The notes under the pieces were generated by a model. The model made no database searches and was not told the origin of the DNA. It saw only the letters and a program-made list of their open reading frames with translations. Both the position numbers and the translations under genes were made by a program. This document shows, piece by piece, positions 33,521 to 45,587 of a DNA stretch of 64,000 bases. The stretch is from Gigaspora margarita (lineage: Eukaryota; Glomeromycota; Glomeromycetes; Diversisporales; Gigasporaceae), in the NCBI GenBank assembly GCA_009809945.1, contig WTPW01001004.1, positions 157,091 through 221,090 on the forward strand, written 5' to 3'. How positions within the stretch are numbered: position 1 is the stretch's first letter; each line of letters opens with the position of its first letter.

Positions 33521-34040
33521 TGTTATAGAATAGGTCGCTGAATTCAAATCGCTAGAAGATTCTAAGTGTTCCTATTTCTTTATAGTTTTATTGTTTTATT
33601 GTTTTAATGTTTTATCACTTTATTGGTTTATTACTTTATTACTTTATTGAATTATAGTTTTATAGTTTTATTGTTTTTATAGTTTTATTACTTTGCTTTA
33701 TTGTTTTATTGTTTTATTACTTTATTGTTTTATTACTTTTCAAAAGATATATAAATCCTAGTTTTCTACCTTCCTGCACAATAGACTCAGATTTCCCTCT
33801 TCTCTCTCTAATGTTTAGGAATAGTTATCTATCTTGAATATTATCTCATAAATAAATAAAATATATCTTTGCCCAATAAATACTCTCTTGCCCTTTGATA
33901 AATAAATATATACTGAACCACTCTAGTGAAGTAACATTCCACTTGCACACTGCTTCATATCTTCTCTGACCCTTACAAGATCCCTGTTGCCATGTGTTGT
34001 GTTGCAAGTACTATATTGAAGGCAATAGTCGCTTGTAACA
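33521..34040 (+). repeat. 3' LTR, 520 bp
   Basis: Same ends as the 5' LTR (TGTTATAGAATAGG, GCTTGTAACA). About 98% identical to it by eye; most differences are C/T or G/A transitions. Confidence 0.95.
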
Positions 34041-34044
34041 ATAC

Positions 34045-34571
34045 ATTTGTTTCTAATAGCTAATAAAAACAATAACATAAAATTGAAGACAAAGTTATTT
34101 TATTGTATTTGCAAAATTCTGAATCTTATTAATTGTTTGAGTAATAATTAGATCGTAATAAAAATAAGTGCTATATTATATCAAAAAATTTTTTAACAAT
34201 TGTGTTCTGATTAATTATTTTATTTGTAGAGCTTATTATTACAAGTTATTTAATGCTTTTAAATATAATTAAAATAGTTTACTATATTTTAGTTAATTGT
34301 ATTGTAGGTAGTAAAATATTTCTACTATATTTATAATTAGAAGTCAATCTAGAATTTTTTTTTGGCAATAATTACTATTAAAATTATTATTAGATTTATT
34401 GTTAGAGTTATTACATTATTATTAGAATCATTATTGAAGTTGCTAGTACTATTTTATTATTAGTTTTGGTGTTATTTTCATCTTATTAGTATATTTTTAT
34501 ATTGGATACGTATGTTTTTGCTGGCTTGTATTTTTGTTTTTTTTTTGCTTTTAAATATGGTTTGTTTTAAG
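34045..34571. other. AT-rich non-coding stretch
   Basis: No ORF; small ATTATTATTAGA-type repeats near 34365-34470 only. Confidence 0.5.
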
Positions 34572-34810
34572 TATATACAATCAACCCTCTTTATTCTGAG
34601 TAGTTAGTTCATACAATTTTTACTATATAAAAATTTAAAAAAGTTTAGTTTTTTAAAAGTTATATATGGTTAATTTGACTTTATAATAAAATTTACAAAT
34701 GTTCTATAGCTTTGTTTTTATTTTTCACAAAGTTTATTAGGGTCCAGATTAGAAAAAGCTAAATTTTAGAGAGGCAACTATTTTAAGTATAATTTTAGAA
34801 ATCTATTTAT
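34572..34810. repeat. Dispersed repeat, uninterrupted copy
   Basis: Shares TCTTTATTCTGAG, ATTTTTACTATATAAAAATTT and ATAATAAAATTTACAAATGTTC with the flanks of the 416-bp palindrome at 258-677. It is therefore the empty-site version of that locus type. Confidence 0.6.
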
Positions 34811-35197
34811 TAACCCCAAATTTATTATTTATACCCCTACAGATTTAACTTTTTTTAAAATTTTGAGCAAAGATATCTTAGTAACTACTAGGTCAAATTT
34901 GGTAAACTTTTTTACTTTAAACCTTATAGGTTTATAGAATTTAAATAAGTTTTACTAAAATGCATCTATGGTGTTTTACACTATGTTACACAAATATTAG
35001 AATAGCCAATCGAAATTTAAGATCAGCTGCAACATAAAATTTGTTTTTTGTTTATTTTTTTTAAAAAAACATTCATATTTCAAAATTTTGCTTATAAAAC
35101 CAAATTTGGAGCTCTAATAAAAAAAATTTTTTGCTAAATTTTGTATATACTAATGCCTTAATTAAATCCCAGGCCTCACTCTAACCCTAAAGTAATC

Positions 35198-35398
35198 AAA
35201 ATTTATTTTTTGTTTTATAAAAATTTATTTTTTGTTTTATAAAAATTTATTTTTTGTTTTATAAAAATTTATTTTTTGTTTTATAAAAATTTATTTTTTG
35301 TTTTATAAAAATTTATTTTTTGTTTTATAAAAATTTATTTTTTGTTTTATAAAAATTTATTTTTTGTTTGTTTTATAAAAATTTATTTTTTGTTTTTG
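35198..35398. repeat. 22-bp minisatellite, about nine copies
   Basis: TTTGTTTTATAAAAATTTAT plus TT repeats at an exact 22-bp spacing (G positions 35212, 35234, 35256 and so on); the last copies carry small insertions. Near identity suggests recent expansion. Confidence 0.9.
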
Positions 35399-35818
35399 TT
35401 ACACAGATTATTTATCTATAGTAATAAAACACCATAAGTGCATTTTATAATAATTGAATTTAAATAAAAAAAGTTTATTAAATTTAGTTTAGTAATTGCT
35501 AATATATCTTTACTCAAAGTTTTAAAAAATCAGTAGTCCAATTTAATTGAACTTTTTTAAAAAATGAAGCTCTTAGTAAGATGCATCTAGCAAAAAAAGT
35601 TCATTCAATTCTGATTACTGGATCAAAAATTATTTTAAAAAAATGTAGTTTTGTCATTTTTAGCAAATTAGGTCAAAATTGGCCAAATCCCAGTTATGAC
35701 CTATATGAGAGATGTCTGGAGTTTTTTTTGCAACTAATAAGCCAAATTCAATAAAGTTTTTTGTTTAAATTCTATAAATCTATAGAATTTTAAATAAAAA
35801 AATTAATAGAATTTAACT

Positions 35819-35938
35819 TACCGTATTGTTTCGAAATAACGTGCAGGGGTGAAATTACAAATTTCGGCCTAAATTAAGCTTAATTTGGGCCAAAGCTCTA
35901 AATAACACCCATGCCCATTATTTCGCGACAATACGGTA
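35819..35938. mobile_element. 116-bp MITE with TA flanks
   Basis: CCGTATTGTTTCGAAATAAC (35821) pairs with TTATTTCGCGACAATACGG (ending 35936), flanked by TA on both sides. A Tc1/mariner-type origin is inferred. The CpG-containing ends stand out in this AT-rich region. Confidence 0.75.
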
Positions 35939-36660
35939 ATAGTTACAGAATTTTTTACTCAAATTTTAAACAAAAATCCAAACCATTAATCAAAACCGAA
36001 GCTATATTAAAATTTTTTAAACTTTAAATGAAGATACCTTAGTTATACATGGTGATAAAATTATTTTAGGGTTTGGAACCCAAAATTAAAATTTTTTCAA
36101 AATTGTTTTTGATTTATTTTTCTTAAAATCTGAGATCTTTGATACTTTTTTGAATAGATAAAATTATAAAAAATATAAATATTAAATTTTATTAGCCTTT
36201 TTTATAAAAAATTTTAATTTATTTTTTGGAAACCCAAAATAGGCATTTTTTAAAAATCAATTTTGTTAGCATGTATAACCTTAGCAACTACCAAGCCAGA
36301 TTGATAAATTTTTACAAATTCATAGAATTTAAATAAAAAATATATTGAATTTGGCTTAGTAGTTCTAAGATATTTTTGTTTAAAGTTTAAAAAAATTTTG
36401 ACATAGTTTTTTTTTGATAAACATTTTAGAATTTAAATGAAAATAACTCAATACTATTAAATTAAATTATATTAAATTTTTTAATTGAACTCCATAGATT
36501 TATGAATTCAAATAAAAAAGTTCATTGAATTGGCTTAGTAGTTGCAAAGATATTTTTACTCAATTCTTAAAGAAAGCTTTGTATAGATATTTTGATTTTT
36601 CAAACTTTAAACAAAGATAGCTCAGCAACTACTTTATCAAATTCAATAAACCTATTTTAT

Positions 36661-37457
36661 TTTATTTTTTTTGGAATTAAGGTGAGGCCCTGCTTTTTTT
36701 ATTTATAAATAATTTAACTAGCTGCTTCTATAGGGTTAGCTATACTTTTACAAATTATTTGAATAAAATTAAACAAATTACATGCAAGGATTGAAGCTCA
36801 GACTATTTTATTTTTGATCTAATCTACTAGAGTAGTCAAGACTTATCTAGATTGTATAGTTAAAATATAGTTAGCAAAAGTGCTAAATTTGGCTTTAAAA
36901 GTAGACCAAATATCTATTTTTCTAATTGCTTGTCCAATAGGTAAACATGTATTGAAGAGAGTATGTAATTTTTTGGTTGGCTACAAAAATAGCTATAAGT
37001 ATGATTTTTGTGTTTGTATAATTTAGAGTAATAGTAATTTGTTTATCTATTGTTAGTATAGAAATTGTGAGTAGGTATATTTTGGTTTTGCCTTCAATTA
37101 GAAAAATTACAATAGTAGAATATCTTGGTTTGATCATAGATTTGTTCATTAATATTTAGCAAATTTGAATAATAATAGTAGATACAATTTTATAAAAAAT
37201 ATTGAAGCTTTGAATAGATTGGATTATAGGTATTGGTATAAGTCCTTTAAGTGTTGTTTCTATATGATAAAGATCAGATGAAGATTAAAAAATGCTAAAG
37301 GCTTGATGGTTAGAAAGCCTGTATTCCAATTCTTGTAGTTCAAAATTTGATAGTTCAAGATTGGACTTTTGTAATATTGTGAATAGTTTTTTGGATAATA
37401 TTGTGTATTAATAAAAAATTGTTGCAGGTAAGCCAATGAAAATAGAATCAGACTAAT
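36661..37457. other. AT-rich non-coding stretch
   Basis: A 75-codon minus-strand ORF (36922-37149) is rich in I/T/K with no domain; not accepted. No element ends found. Confidence 0.45.
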
Positions 37458-38547
37458 TATCCCTTAATTTGTTATGCAGGCAAATTTGCTTGCATAAATT
37501 TTAAAATTTTAAATTTTTTAAATAAAACTTTAAATATTAACTTAAGCTATATATTTTTTAAATAAAAAATATAATATTAGTTCTGTTTTATCAACTTAAT
37601 TATAAAAATTTTTTAAATTTATTAAAAAACTTTGGTGTAATAAAAGTTTAAAGTTTTTGTTTTAGAACTTTTACTATAGAATGTTTTCTCAAATTTTATA
37701 TATCTCCATCTATAAAAAAAATTTTTACTTCTAATGCAAGTCTTAATTTTTACAAACAAATCATTTAAAGTGCAATAATTAAAGTTGTAATCCTTTATAT
37801 AAACTATAATATTGTATTAGAAACTATATTTTTAAAACCGATATTTAAAGAATTTGCCAAGACATTGTAAATTATTTTTTTGGGTTCAAAATTTTTTTAA
37901 ATTCAATATTTTTAGCTTATAAGCAATATAAACTTTTTGTCTTATAATATAAAATTAAATAATTCAAAAATTTAATTCTTGTTTTCAAATATTAAGTGGA
38001 TATAGGTATTATGGCGCAGTTAAGTATTTTGGCTAATAATAGATGATGTATCGATCAGAATTAAATGATTTTGGTACCATTGGATTCATCACATCAAAGC
38101 TTATCGAATGGTACCAAAATCATTCAATTCTAATCACTAGATCATAAGATATCATCAATTAAAAAATACAAGGTAAAATAATAAATTATAATGCAGGTAC
38201 CAATTATGGCGCACATACTATTTTTCATGATCTATTGAGATCTATTGATCAGAATCGAATGATTTTGATACTATTCGATTCATCTCATTGAGACAAATCG
38301 AATGGTACCACAATCATGTGATTTTGGCTAATATTTCTCGATATATCATAATTTAACCAAAATAAGCTGCACAAAGCAAATTTTAAATTTAACATAAAAT
38401 AATGAATAACTCTTGATAGAACAGTCTATTTTTAATAATTTTACTACCAAAATGTCCGCCTTGAAGAGGTGATTCCAACAAGCCCAAGCTTGCTAAAATC
38501 CAATCACGGGATCATGGGATCACTAAGGTGTTTGTATTGTTTTTGAT

Positions 38548-39694
38548 AAAAATTTTTTTTTTAAAATTCAGCAGTCATGCTGCAACTTTTATTTCCCATA
38601 ATTGTAACACCAGTACATTATGAGCTACCTACAACTAATTGTTGTTTGTTGGTTTCTATATATTAAAGTGCGACCCATCCGGTTACCTTTAAGGGCACCT
38701 AAAAGCGACCTGCTATATTAAACTTTTTCTTATCTTCAACCCTTTATCTCAATAGACTTTGAATTGCCTGAATCACTGATTGGAGTTTGCTGCCTGTCAT
38801 AACTGCCTACTTTTTAACCCTCTTCTTCTAACTTCTCGAGTAGCAGGATTCTGCCAGAAAAAACAGTGAAGTAAAGAAAATAAAAGAAATGAAAAAGGGT
38901 GAATAACTACACTACCTAAATGACTAACCAAAATATGAACAAAAGAAAATGAAAAGAAAGGGGAAAAGGGCAAAAAGTAAACAGCTATGACAACACATTT
39001 ACGTTTATGCACAATGATAAAAATATATAATACTGTGCAGGGAAACGCCCCACCTAAGTATTATATGTACATATAAGAAAAAAGAAAAGGAAAAAGAAAA
39101 GAAAAAAAAAGAACATTCTGGAATTTATTCTGCAGATCAGCCTACTCCTCTGCACCACAACTTGATATGTGTCATTCCTGTTTACCAACTTGCATGCCTT
39201 CTTCCTGATTAGGATAGGAACAAAAATACTGATCTTTTGGAGAAGGTACGCCGAATTTCCCACTTTTCATTCAAAATTCCAGAAAAAAAGTCCAAGCGAG
39301 AATATGGTATGTGGTGTTCAGTATTTTGGTGTACTTGTTATCAAAGACCTTAAAGAAGGTGTTGGAAAACTCATTTTTAAACTCACTGCTATGCCTAACT
39401 ATAGAACCTTCATCGACGAAAGGAGTTTTGCCTTCCACCAGAATTTCTTGTGCCAAGAACACTACCAGCCAGTTATCTTGCACATCAACGCTTCTGGCTT
39501 GCTTGCCGAATATATAAGGAAGTCCCAGGAGTTTTGCCTGTTGACCTTTATAAGAACCAGTATTATAGTTGCTTCATCTTTTGCTAAAAAATTTTTTGTT
39601 TTCCTTTTGATCAGAATTTGGACAAGTGATCATCAGAAAGAGTGTTTGATTACTGTGCATTTTTGATGAAAATTTAATTAGTTAAACTTATATA
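38548..39694. other. Cargo segment inside inverted-repeat element
   Basis: This central segment is absent from the compact copy at 42013-42914, has a higher G+C share and includes a purine-rich tract (39075-39112). Two overlapping frames are open: plus 39169-39666 and minus 39271-39573. It looks like captured gene-derived DNA or an inserted element; no known domain was recognised. Confidence 0.5.
39271..39573 (-). pseudogene. Possible captured gene fragment (100 codons, no start)
   Basis: The minus-strand frame reads AKLLGLPYIFGKQARSV, VQDNWLVVFLAQEILVEG and FKVFDNKYTKILNTTYH, which looks protein-like. It has no ATG and is bounded by stops, as expected for one exon or a truncated fragment. 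The plus-strand frame over the same DNA is also open and cannot be excluded. No family recognised. Confidence 0.35.
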
Positions 39695-40360
39695 TTTCAT
39701 CAAAACAACAATAAAACCTTAACGATTTCATGATTCCGTGATTGGATTTTAGTGAGTTTGGGCTTGTTGGAATCACCTCTTCAAGGCGTACATTTTGATG
39801 GTAAAAGTATCAAAATGGACTGTTCTACCAAGAGTTATTCATTATTTTATGTTAATTTTAAAATTTGTTTTGCACAGCTTATTTTGGTTAAATTATAATA
39901 TCTTAAGAAGTATTGATCAGAATCACATGATTTTGGTACTATTCGATTCGTCTCAATGAGATGAGTCGAATTGTGCCAAAATTACACGATTCTGATCGAT
40001 GGTTCACAAGATATTGCTTTACACTGTAATACTTTTACTGCCATAATACCTATATTTACTTTAAATATTACTTTAATAGTAATATCTTGTGATCTACCAG
40101 TCAGAATTCTATGATTTTGGTACCAATCAATTCATCTCACTGAGACAAATCGATTGGTACCAAAATCATAGAATTCTGATCAGTAAATCATAAGATAATG
40201 GTAGTGCATCATAATTGGTAGTGCGCCATAATACCCATATTCACCTTATTATACCAAATTTTATTTTAATATTTTAAATGATTAAAAAAGTAGATCAGAG
40301 ATATATTTATAGTAATTATGCAGGCAAATTTGCCTGCAAACCTTTACAAACTAAGGGATA

Positions 40361-40792
40361 CTAAAAGCAGTTAGAAATAATATAAAAATATGAAAAGATT
40401 TTGTAATAGTGGAAGTATAAGAGTAGTTCATTAAAAAGCATTATATATTTAAAAGCTTTTATATAGTTAAATCTGAAATTAGTATATTATATATGGGTCT
40501 TTGGTTGTAATTAAAGTATTTCCATATAGAATTTTAGTCAATTAAATGAGTAAAGCCTGACTATTCACTATTGAGTTTTTGTAAAGACCATATAGTAATA
40601 ATATGGGCTTTACAAATATTTTTAACAAGGTATCTAGTTGGATGTTCTATAGGAAAGTCATTTTATTGTAATATATGGTATTGGTTATAAATGTTATTAT
40701 AATTAAGCTATAGAGTTGATAATAAAGTATAGTAATGGCTAGAAAATCTGCTATGTTGTTAAATAAATTATTAGAGTGTGCTTGAACTTTAG
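40361..40792. other. AT-rich non-coding stretch
   Basis: Nothing recognised; an ORF at 40647-40874 on the minus strand runs into the next MITE and is not accepted. Confidence 0.5.
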
Positions 40793-41048
40793 TAAGGCTG
40801 TTTGAATTACAATTTCGTTTAACATTCCTCCCTCTCTGGCTCCAAGGGTTCTCTCCTAAAATTAAACAGGCCAATCAGAACATTCGTTGCATCTCAGGAT
40901 TCTAATAAGTCACGTATTTATAAGTAACCAATAATAATGCGTTTATTTTTGCAATGTTTAATATGTTTGTTTAATTTGACCCCCTCCCCCACCACACTTA
41001 AGCTTCGTAAGAGAATGTTAAATGAAATTATAAATTCAAATAGCCTAA
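40793..41048. mobile_element. PIF/Harbinger-type MITE, 250 bp, TAA duplication
   Basis: GGCTGTTTGAATTACAATTT (40796) pairs with AAATTATAAATTCAAATAGCC (ending 41045; about 30-bp arms), flanked by TAA at 40793-40795 and 41046-41048. A three-base TWA duplication with GGC ends fits PIF/Harbinger. The interior contains a CCCCCTCCCCCACC tract, rare in this window. Confidence 0.7.
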
Positions 41049-41339
41049 TTAAGTTGAATATTAAAGGATTTAATTATATTAAAAAAGTTTGCCATATAGC
41101 CAGTAGTTGAATTTAATTATTTTGTAGAACAGATATAGGATATAGGTGAGATTTTTTGGGTCACATGTAAATCAAACTCCAATCAACATGTGTGCATTTA
41201 AAATTAATTTAAATGATTGCACAGAAAAATAATGAGCAACAAAAAGTAAAATGTCTATATACAAAAAATAATATTCAACAACAAGGTCAGACTTTTCTAT
41301 TATATGAACAACATAAATAAGTATCTTTTTTTGTTTTTT

Positions 41340-41995
41340 TATATAATAATTTTTTTTTACTGTACAAACATTTTAGAATGAACATTGCACAATAATAAAT
41401 ATTGCATAATAGTTGAAAATGATAGTTTGGAATATAGTAAAATTGTTAGTAGCACAGTAGTATTTTTATTTTTTATTTTTTATTTTTTTTATATATACTA
41501 TATATATATCCAGTACTAATATTTCTTTTTTTTAGAATGGAATATAGTACAATAACAAATATAGCACAATAGTAGACACATGATTGTTTAAGATGTAGCA
41601 AGTTATAGTAATTTATTATTTATTTACATTACTAACATTTCTTTTTTTTAGATAGAACATAGTACAATAACAAATATAGCATAATAGTAGAAAGCATAAT
41701 AGTTCAGAATATAGCAAGATTGTTAATAGCATAGTAGTATTGTTTATAATATAATCTACTATATATATATATACAGTAATAACATTTTGATTCTTTAGAA
41801 CAAAATGTAGTGCAATAACAAATATTATACAAAAGTAAAAGCATAATTGTTCAGAACATAGCAAGTTATAGTAATATTATATATATATATATTATATAAC
41901 AGTTTTTTTCTTTAGAACATTATGTGATACTGAACATATCATGATAGTAGAAACATGTTTATTCAAGTAGTTTGGAACATAGCAAAATAAAGTTT
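41340..41995. repeat. Tandem array, about 115-bp unit, part 1
   Basis: Five or so units share TTTAGAACAGAACATAGT, ACAATAACAAATATAGCA and AATAGTAGAAGCATGAT, each ending in a TA dinucleotide tract. It continues in part 2 at 45740-46270. Confidence 0.75.
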
Positions 41996-42012
41996 TTTTA
42001 TTTTTTTATATA

Positions 42013-42914
42013 AGATAGATATAGGTATTATGGCACAGTTAAGTATTTTGGCTAATAATATATGATATATCAATTAGAATTGAATGATTTTGGTACTATT
42101 GAATTCATCACATCAAGGCGAATAGAATGGTACCAAAATCATTCAATTCTAATCACTAGATATTATAAGATATCATTAATTAAAAAATACAAAGTAAAAT
42201 AATAAATTATAATGCAGGTACCAATTATGGTACATATATTGTGATCTATTGATTAGAATTAAATGATTTTAATATTATTCAATTTGTTTCATTAAGATGA
42301 ATCAAATGGTACCACAATCATGTAATTTTGACTTAAATTTCTCAATATATCATAATTTAACCAAAATAAGCTGCACAAAGCAAATTTTAAAATTAATATA
42401 AAATAATGGATAACTCTTGGTAGAACAACCCATATTCAATAATTTTACCACCAAAATGTTTGCTTTTAAGAGGCAATTACAACAAGCAAAACTCACTAAA
42501 ATCCAATCACAGGATAATAGAATCACTAAGGAAATTTGATATCTATTTTCATCAAAACAATAATAAAACCTTAATGATCCTATGATTCATGATTGGATTT
42601 TAGCGAGTTTAGGCTTGTTAGAATCACCTCTTCAAAGCAGTCATTTTGGTAGTAAAAGTATCAAAATATGGACTGTTCTACCAAGTGTTATTCATTCTTT
42701 TATGTTAATTTTAAATATTGTTTTCATAGCTTATGTTGGTTAAATTATGATATTTTGAGAAGTATTTATTAGAATCACATAATTTTGGTACTATTCGATT
42801 CTTCTCGATAAGCTGAGTCAAATGGTACCAAAATTACATGATTTTGATTGATGGTTCACAAGATATTGCTGTACACTACAATACTTCTAGCACCATAATA
42901 CCTATATCTACTTT
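42013..42914. mobile_element. Compact copy of the long inverted-repeat element
   Basis: The ends AGATAGATATAGGTATTATG and the inverse of CATAATACCTATATCTACTT enclose arms that match 37995-38547 and 39695-40065. The central loop is only about 20 bases (near 42535-42560). No ORF. Confidence 0.75.
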
Positions 42915-43059
42915 AAACATATGGGCAAATTTGACTCTAATCACAGAAAATGTGATTATTGCAAATCCAATATTGATTGGTTAATTTTTTTGAATACATA
43001 GTAAATATAGGGCTACGTAAAAACAACCTGTACCTTTTTTTCTAAATATACTATAGTCT

Positions 43060-43355
43060 GAAATTTTATATTTATATTCAGCAAGACCTTAATTTCAAAG
43101 TTTCTAAAATCATTTTTCAAGATCCTAAAATAGGTGTGACTTCTACTAGTAACAATGCTAAAGGTTCGCTATGAAAACATTGTGTAGTATGTAACAAATT
43201 TATAAATAAACACAGAATAGATTCAATATTGTAATATAAAATTTTCATATTTACATTCAACAAGGCCTTAGCTTTAAAGATCCCAAAATAGTTTTTCAAG
43301 ATCCCAAAACAGGCATAACTCTTAATAGTAACAATGCTGAAAGGTTCATCACATA
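43060..43355. repeat. 178-bp tandem duplication
   Basis: Two diverged copies share CAAGATCCTAAAATAGG, AGTAACAATGCT and AAAGGTTC. A 95-codon minus-strand ORF overlapping it is not credible. Confidence 0.6.
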
Positions 43356-43570
43356 AAAATATAGTTAGAACCTTCTCAGGTAACTTATTTATATACTTTG
43401 ACATACTTTTTGTGAATACAATGATATACTACTAAAAAATACCAATTTTGATTATTTTTTACTTTTAATTTCTACTAGATATTTATTAAAATTAGTTGCC
43501 AAAAAAGATGTCAAATATTGTAAATAAGTTTAATTTTGAAGAACCTTATAATATTGTTTAACAAATTAAT

Positions 43571-45138
43571 TTAAGGGTAGAGGGTACATAGATCATTTAT
43601 CATATGATTTCAGTGGTACAATAAGATTTATATAGAAATTAAAAATGTGCTACTAATAAAACTTTTCACAGTTGTAATTAAATTTGACTAAAATTTTATA
43701 ATATATAGAACAAAATGACGTTATATAATAGTAAAATTTTAATAAAGTATATATTTAAAAAAATTATACTTCTATATATTATAAAGTTTCCCCAGTGGGC
43801 TCAAATTTCCTCCAGTTACACAAAATGATTAATTTTGATTGGTCAACATCATATGATAATCATATAAGTCAGAGTGCATGTCACACTGAGTGACAAATAA
43901 TAGTAAAAATTATAATAAAAACATATAAATTTACTATAAACTTTAAGCAAACCATTCTTTTTGGCTTACAGATTAACTTTTTCAAACTTTGGGATTAAGC
44001 ATATTGAGGATAGTAGATTAAGGTTATTTAGACCACTTTTTTAAAATTTTGCAAATTTTGTACAAATCGAAAATGTAACTTCGAGAAAAACAAATATTTG
44101 CTAATTTTAAGATAATAAATATATGTAAAAACATGCATTGAACAACTTTACTTAGGCGACAAAAGTAGGTTACCTTGTAAGAAAAATAGGTTATCTATGT
44201 ACAAAAGTTAAAATTTATCGTATTTTATAATAAAACATTTTTTTCTTATTAGGTAACCTACTTTGGGCTCTTAAGCAAAGTTGTTCGGCATGTAATTTTA
44301 CATAACACTTGAGTTTGAAATGCATTTTTCGAACCTTTTACTAAGTGAAAAATGGGGTTAAAGTTAGAAAATTTTTTTTTAAAAAAAAATTTCTAACTTT
44401 AAACCCATTTTTTCACTTAGTAAAAGGTCCAAAAAACGCATTTCAATCTCAAATTTAATGTAAAATTACATGCCAAACAACTTTGCTTAAGAGCCCAAAG
44501 TAGGTTACCTAATAAGAAAAAAATGTTTTATTATGAAATGCAATAAATTTTAACTTTAGTACATAGATAACCCATTTTTCTTACAAGGTAACCTACTTTT
44601 GTCACCTAAGTAAAGTTGTTCAAAGCATGTTTTTACATATATTTATCATCTTAAAATTAGCAAATATTTGTTTTTTTGCGAAGTTACATTTTCGATTTGT
44701 ACAAAATTTGCAAAATTTTAAAAAAGTGGTCTAAATAACCTTAAACTACTATCCTCAATACGCTTAATCCCAAAGTTTGAAAAAAAGTTAATCTATAAGC
44801 CAAAAAGAATGGTTTGCTTAAAGTTTATAGTAAATTTATATGTTTTTATTATAATTTTTTTTATGAACTAACACTCATATATTAACAGGTGTGACATATT
44901 CTCTGACTGATATGATTTTGCAAACAACTTTTGACAACTAAAATTTAAATTGTCATAAATTGATGAATATTCAACCAATTTTAAAAAATTTGCTATTTTT
45001 AGAATCAAAAAAACCTGCTATATACTTTTATTTAATAGTTCAAAAATGATTTGCTTAAAAAATTTTTACAAATTTTAAAAAGAATAAATCAATACCACGA
45101 ATTTTATATGTAATTTGCAATTTGTACCCTACCCTTAA
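43571..45138. mobile_element. TTAA-flanked element, 1.56 kb, with nested palindrome
   Basis: TTAA then GGGTAGAGGGTACA at 43575; the right end is TGTACCCTACCC then TTAA at 45135-45138. The left 250 bases match the inverse of the 1182-1700 element. piggyBac-type ends are inferred from TTAA. There is no transposase; a 950-bp palindrome occupies the middle. Confidence 0.65.
43911..44862. repeat. 950-bp near-perfect palindrome
   Basis: The arms run from AATTATAATAAAAACATATA on the left and its inverse on the right to a centre at 44380/44381 (runs of T then A). Only scattered mismatches separate the 470-base arms. The inner part is the same family as 2590-3262 and 943-1103. Confidence 0.85.
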
Positions 45139-45587
45139 TTATAATAATTCTAATACTTTATTTGTTATGTCTTGTGTATTAATTTATTTATAGAAGCTAA
45201 TCGCCAATACAGATTTGCTTTAGATCAAACGTGTATATAACATTGTTTTTAAACTAAATACTCAAATAAAGGTAGTAATAATAGAAAAAATAGAAAAGAA
45301 TTGCTATTTTAAAAGATAATTAATTATTAATTATGAAAAATAAACTTCACTAATAAAAAAATATCTAATAAAATTTGATAATAAATGATTTATTCATATA
45401 TCAATCTTTATTACTGTATTAATTTGATTGGTTGGCAATTACATTTTTGATCACATTTTGATTGATATAGCATGCAAATATCATATTTATTGATTTGATT
45501 GGTTAATTATCATGTTTTGATCATCATGTGTGACAAATTGAATTTTGTGACAATATTAAATAGAGTCAAATCCACCTATATGATATT
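45139..45587. other. AT-rich non-coding stretch
   Basis: Nothing recognised beyond TGATTGGTTGGCAATTA / TGATTGGTTAATTATCA repeats near 45425-45510. Confidence 0.45.

Larger units (their letters stand above)
23758..34044 (+). mobile_element. Ty3/gypsy LTR retrotransposon, full length, defective
   Basis: A 10,279-bp element (23762-34040) bounded by the 4-bp duplication ATAC (23758-23761, 34041-34044). Order on the plus strand is LTR, primer site, leader, gag with CCHC knuckle, protease, extra Cys-rich/coiled-coil module, reverse transcriptase-RNase H, integrase, third ORF relic, polypurine tract, LTR. The RT before IN order is diagnostic of the Ty3/gypsy class. The integrase ends in a GPF motif and I see no chromodomain. 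Stops and about four indels break the coding region, so this copy could move only with proteins supplied by others. Confidence 0.95.
34840..36660. repeat. Diverged repeats related to the hairpin satellite
   Basis: Repeated GAGCAAAGATATCTTAGTAA, CAAATTTGG and TATAGATTTATAGAATT blocks occur in alternating orientation, a looser version of the 57105-60740 array. A 22-bp minisatellite and a 116-bp MITE lie inside. Confidence 0.5.
37995..40245. mobile_element. Long inverted-repeat element carrying a 1.15-kb cargo
   Basis: The ends are AGTGGATATAGGTATTATGG on the left and the inverse of AGGTGAATATGGGTATTATGG on the right, with TATTA possibly duplicated outside. The arms contain hairpins with GGTACC cores (GATTTTGGTACCA...TGGTACCAAAATC). 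The arms match a compact copy at 42013-42914 that lacks the central 38548-39694 segment. The right arm also has an extra hairpin unit (40066-40245). Confidence 0.65.
37458..40360. mobile_element. TA-flanked TIR element split by a later insertion
   Basis: It begins TCCCTTAATTTG (37460) with GCAGGCAAATTTGC and ends GCAGGCAAATTTGCCTGC...CTAAGGGA (40358), TA on both sides. The left 535 bases and right 110 bases align in reverse with the intact copy at 10064-10708. A 2.25-kb inverted-repeat element interrupts it. Confidence 0.7.
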
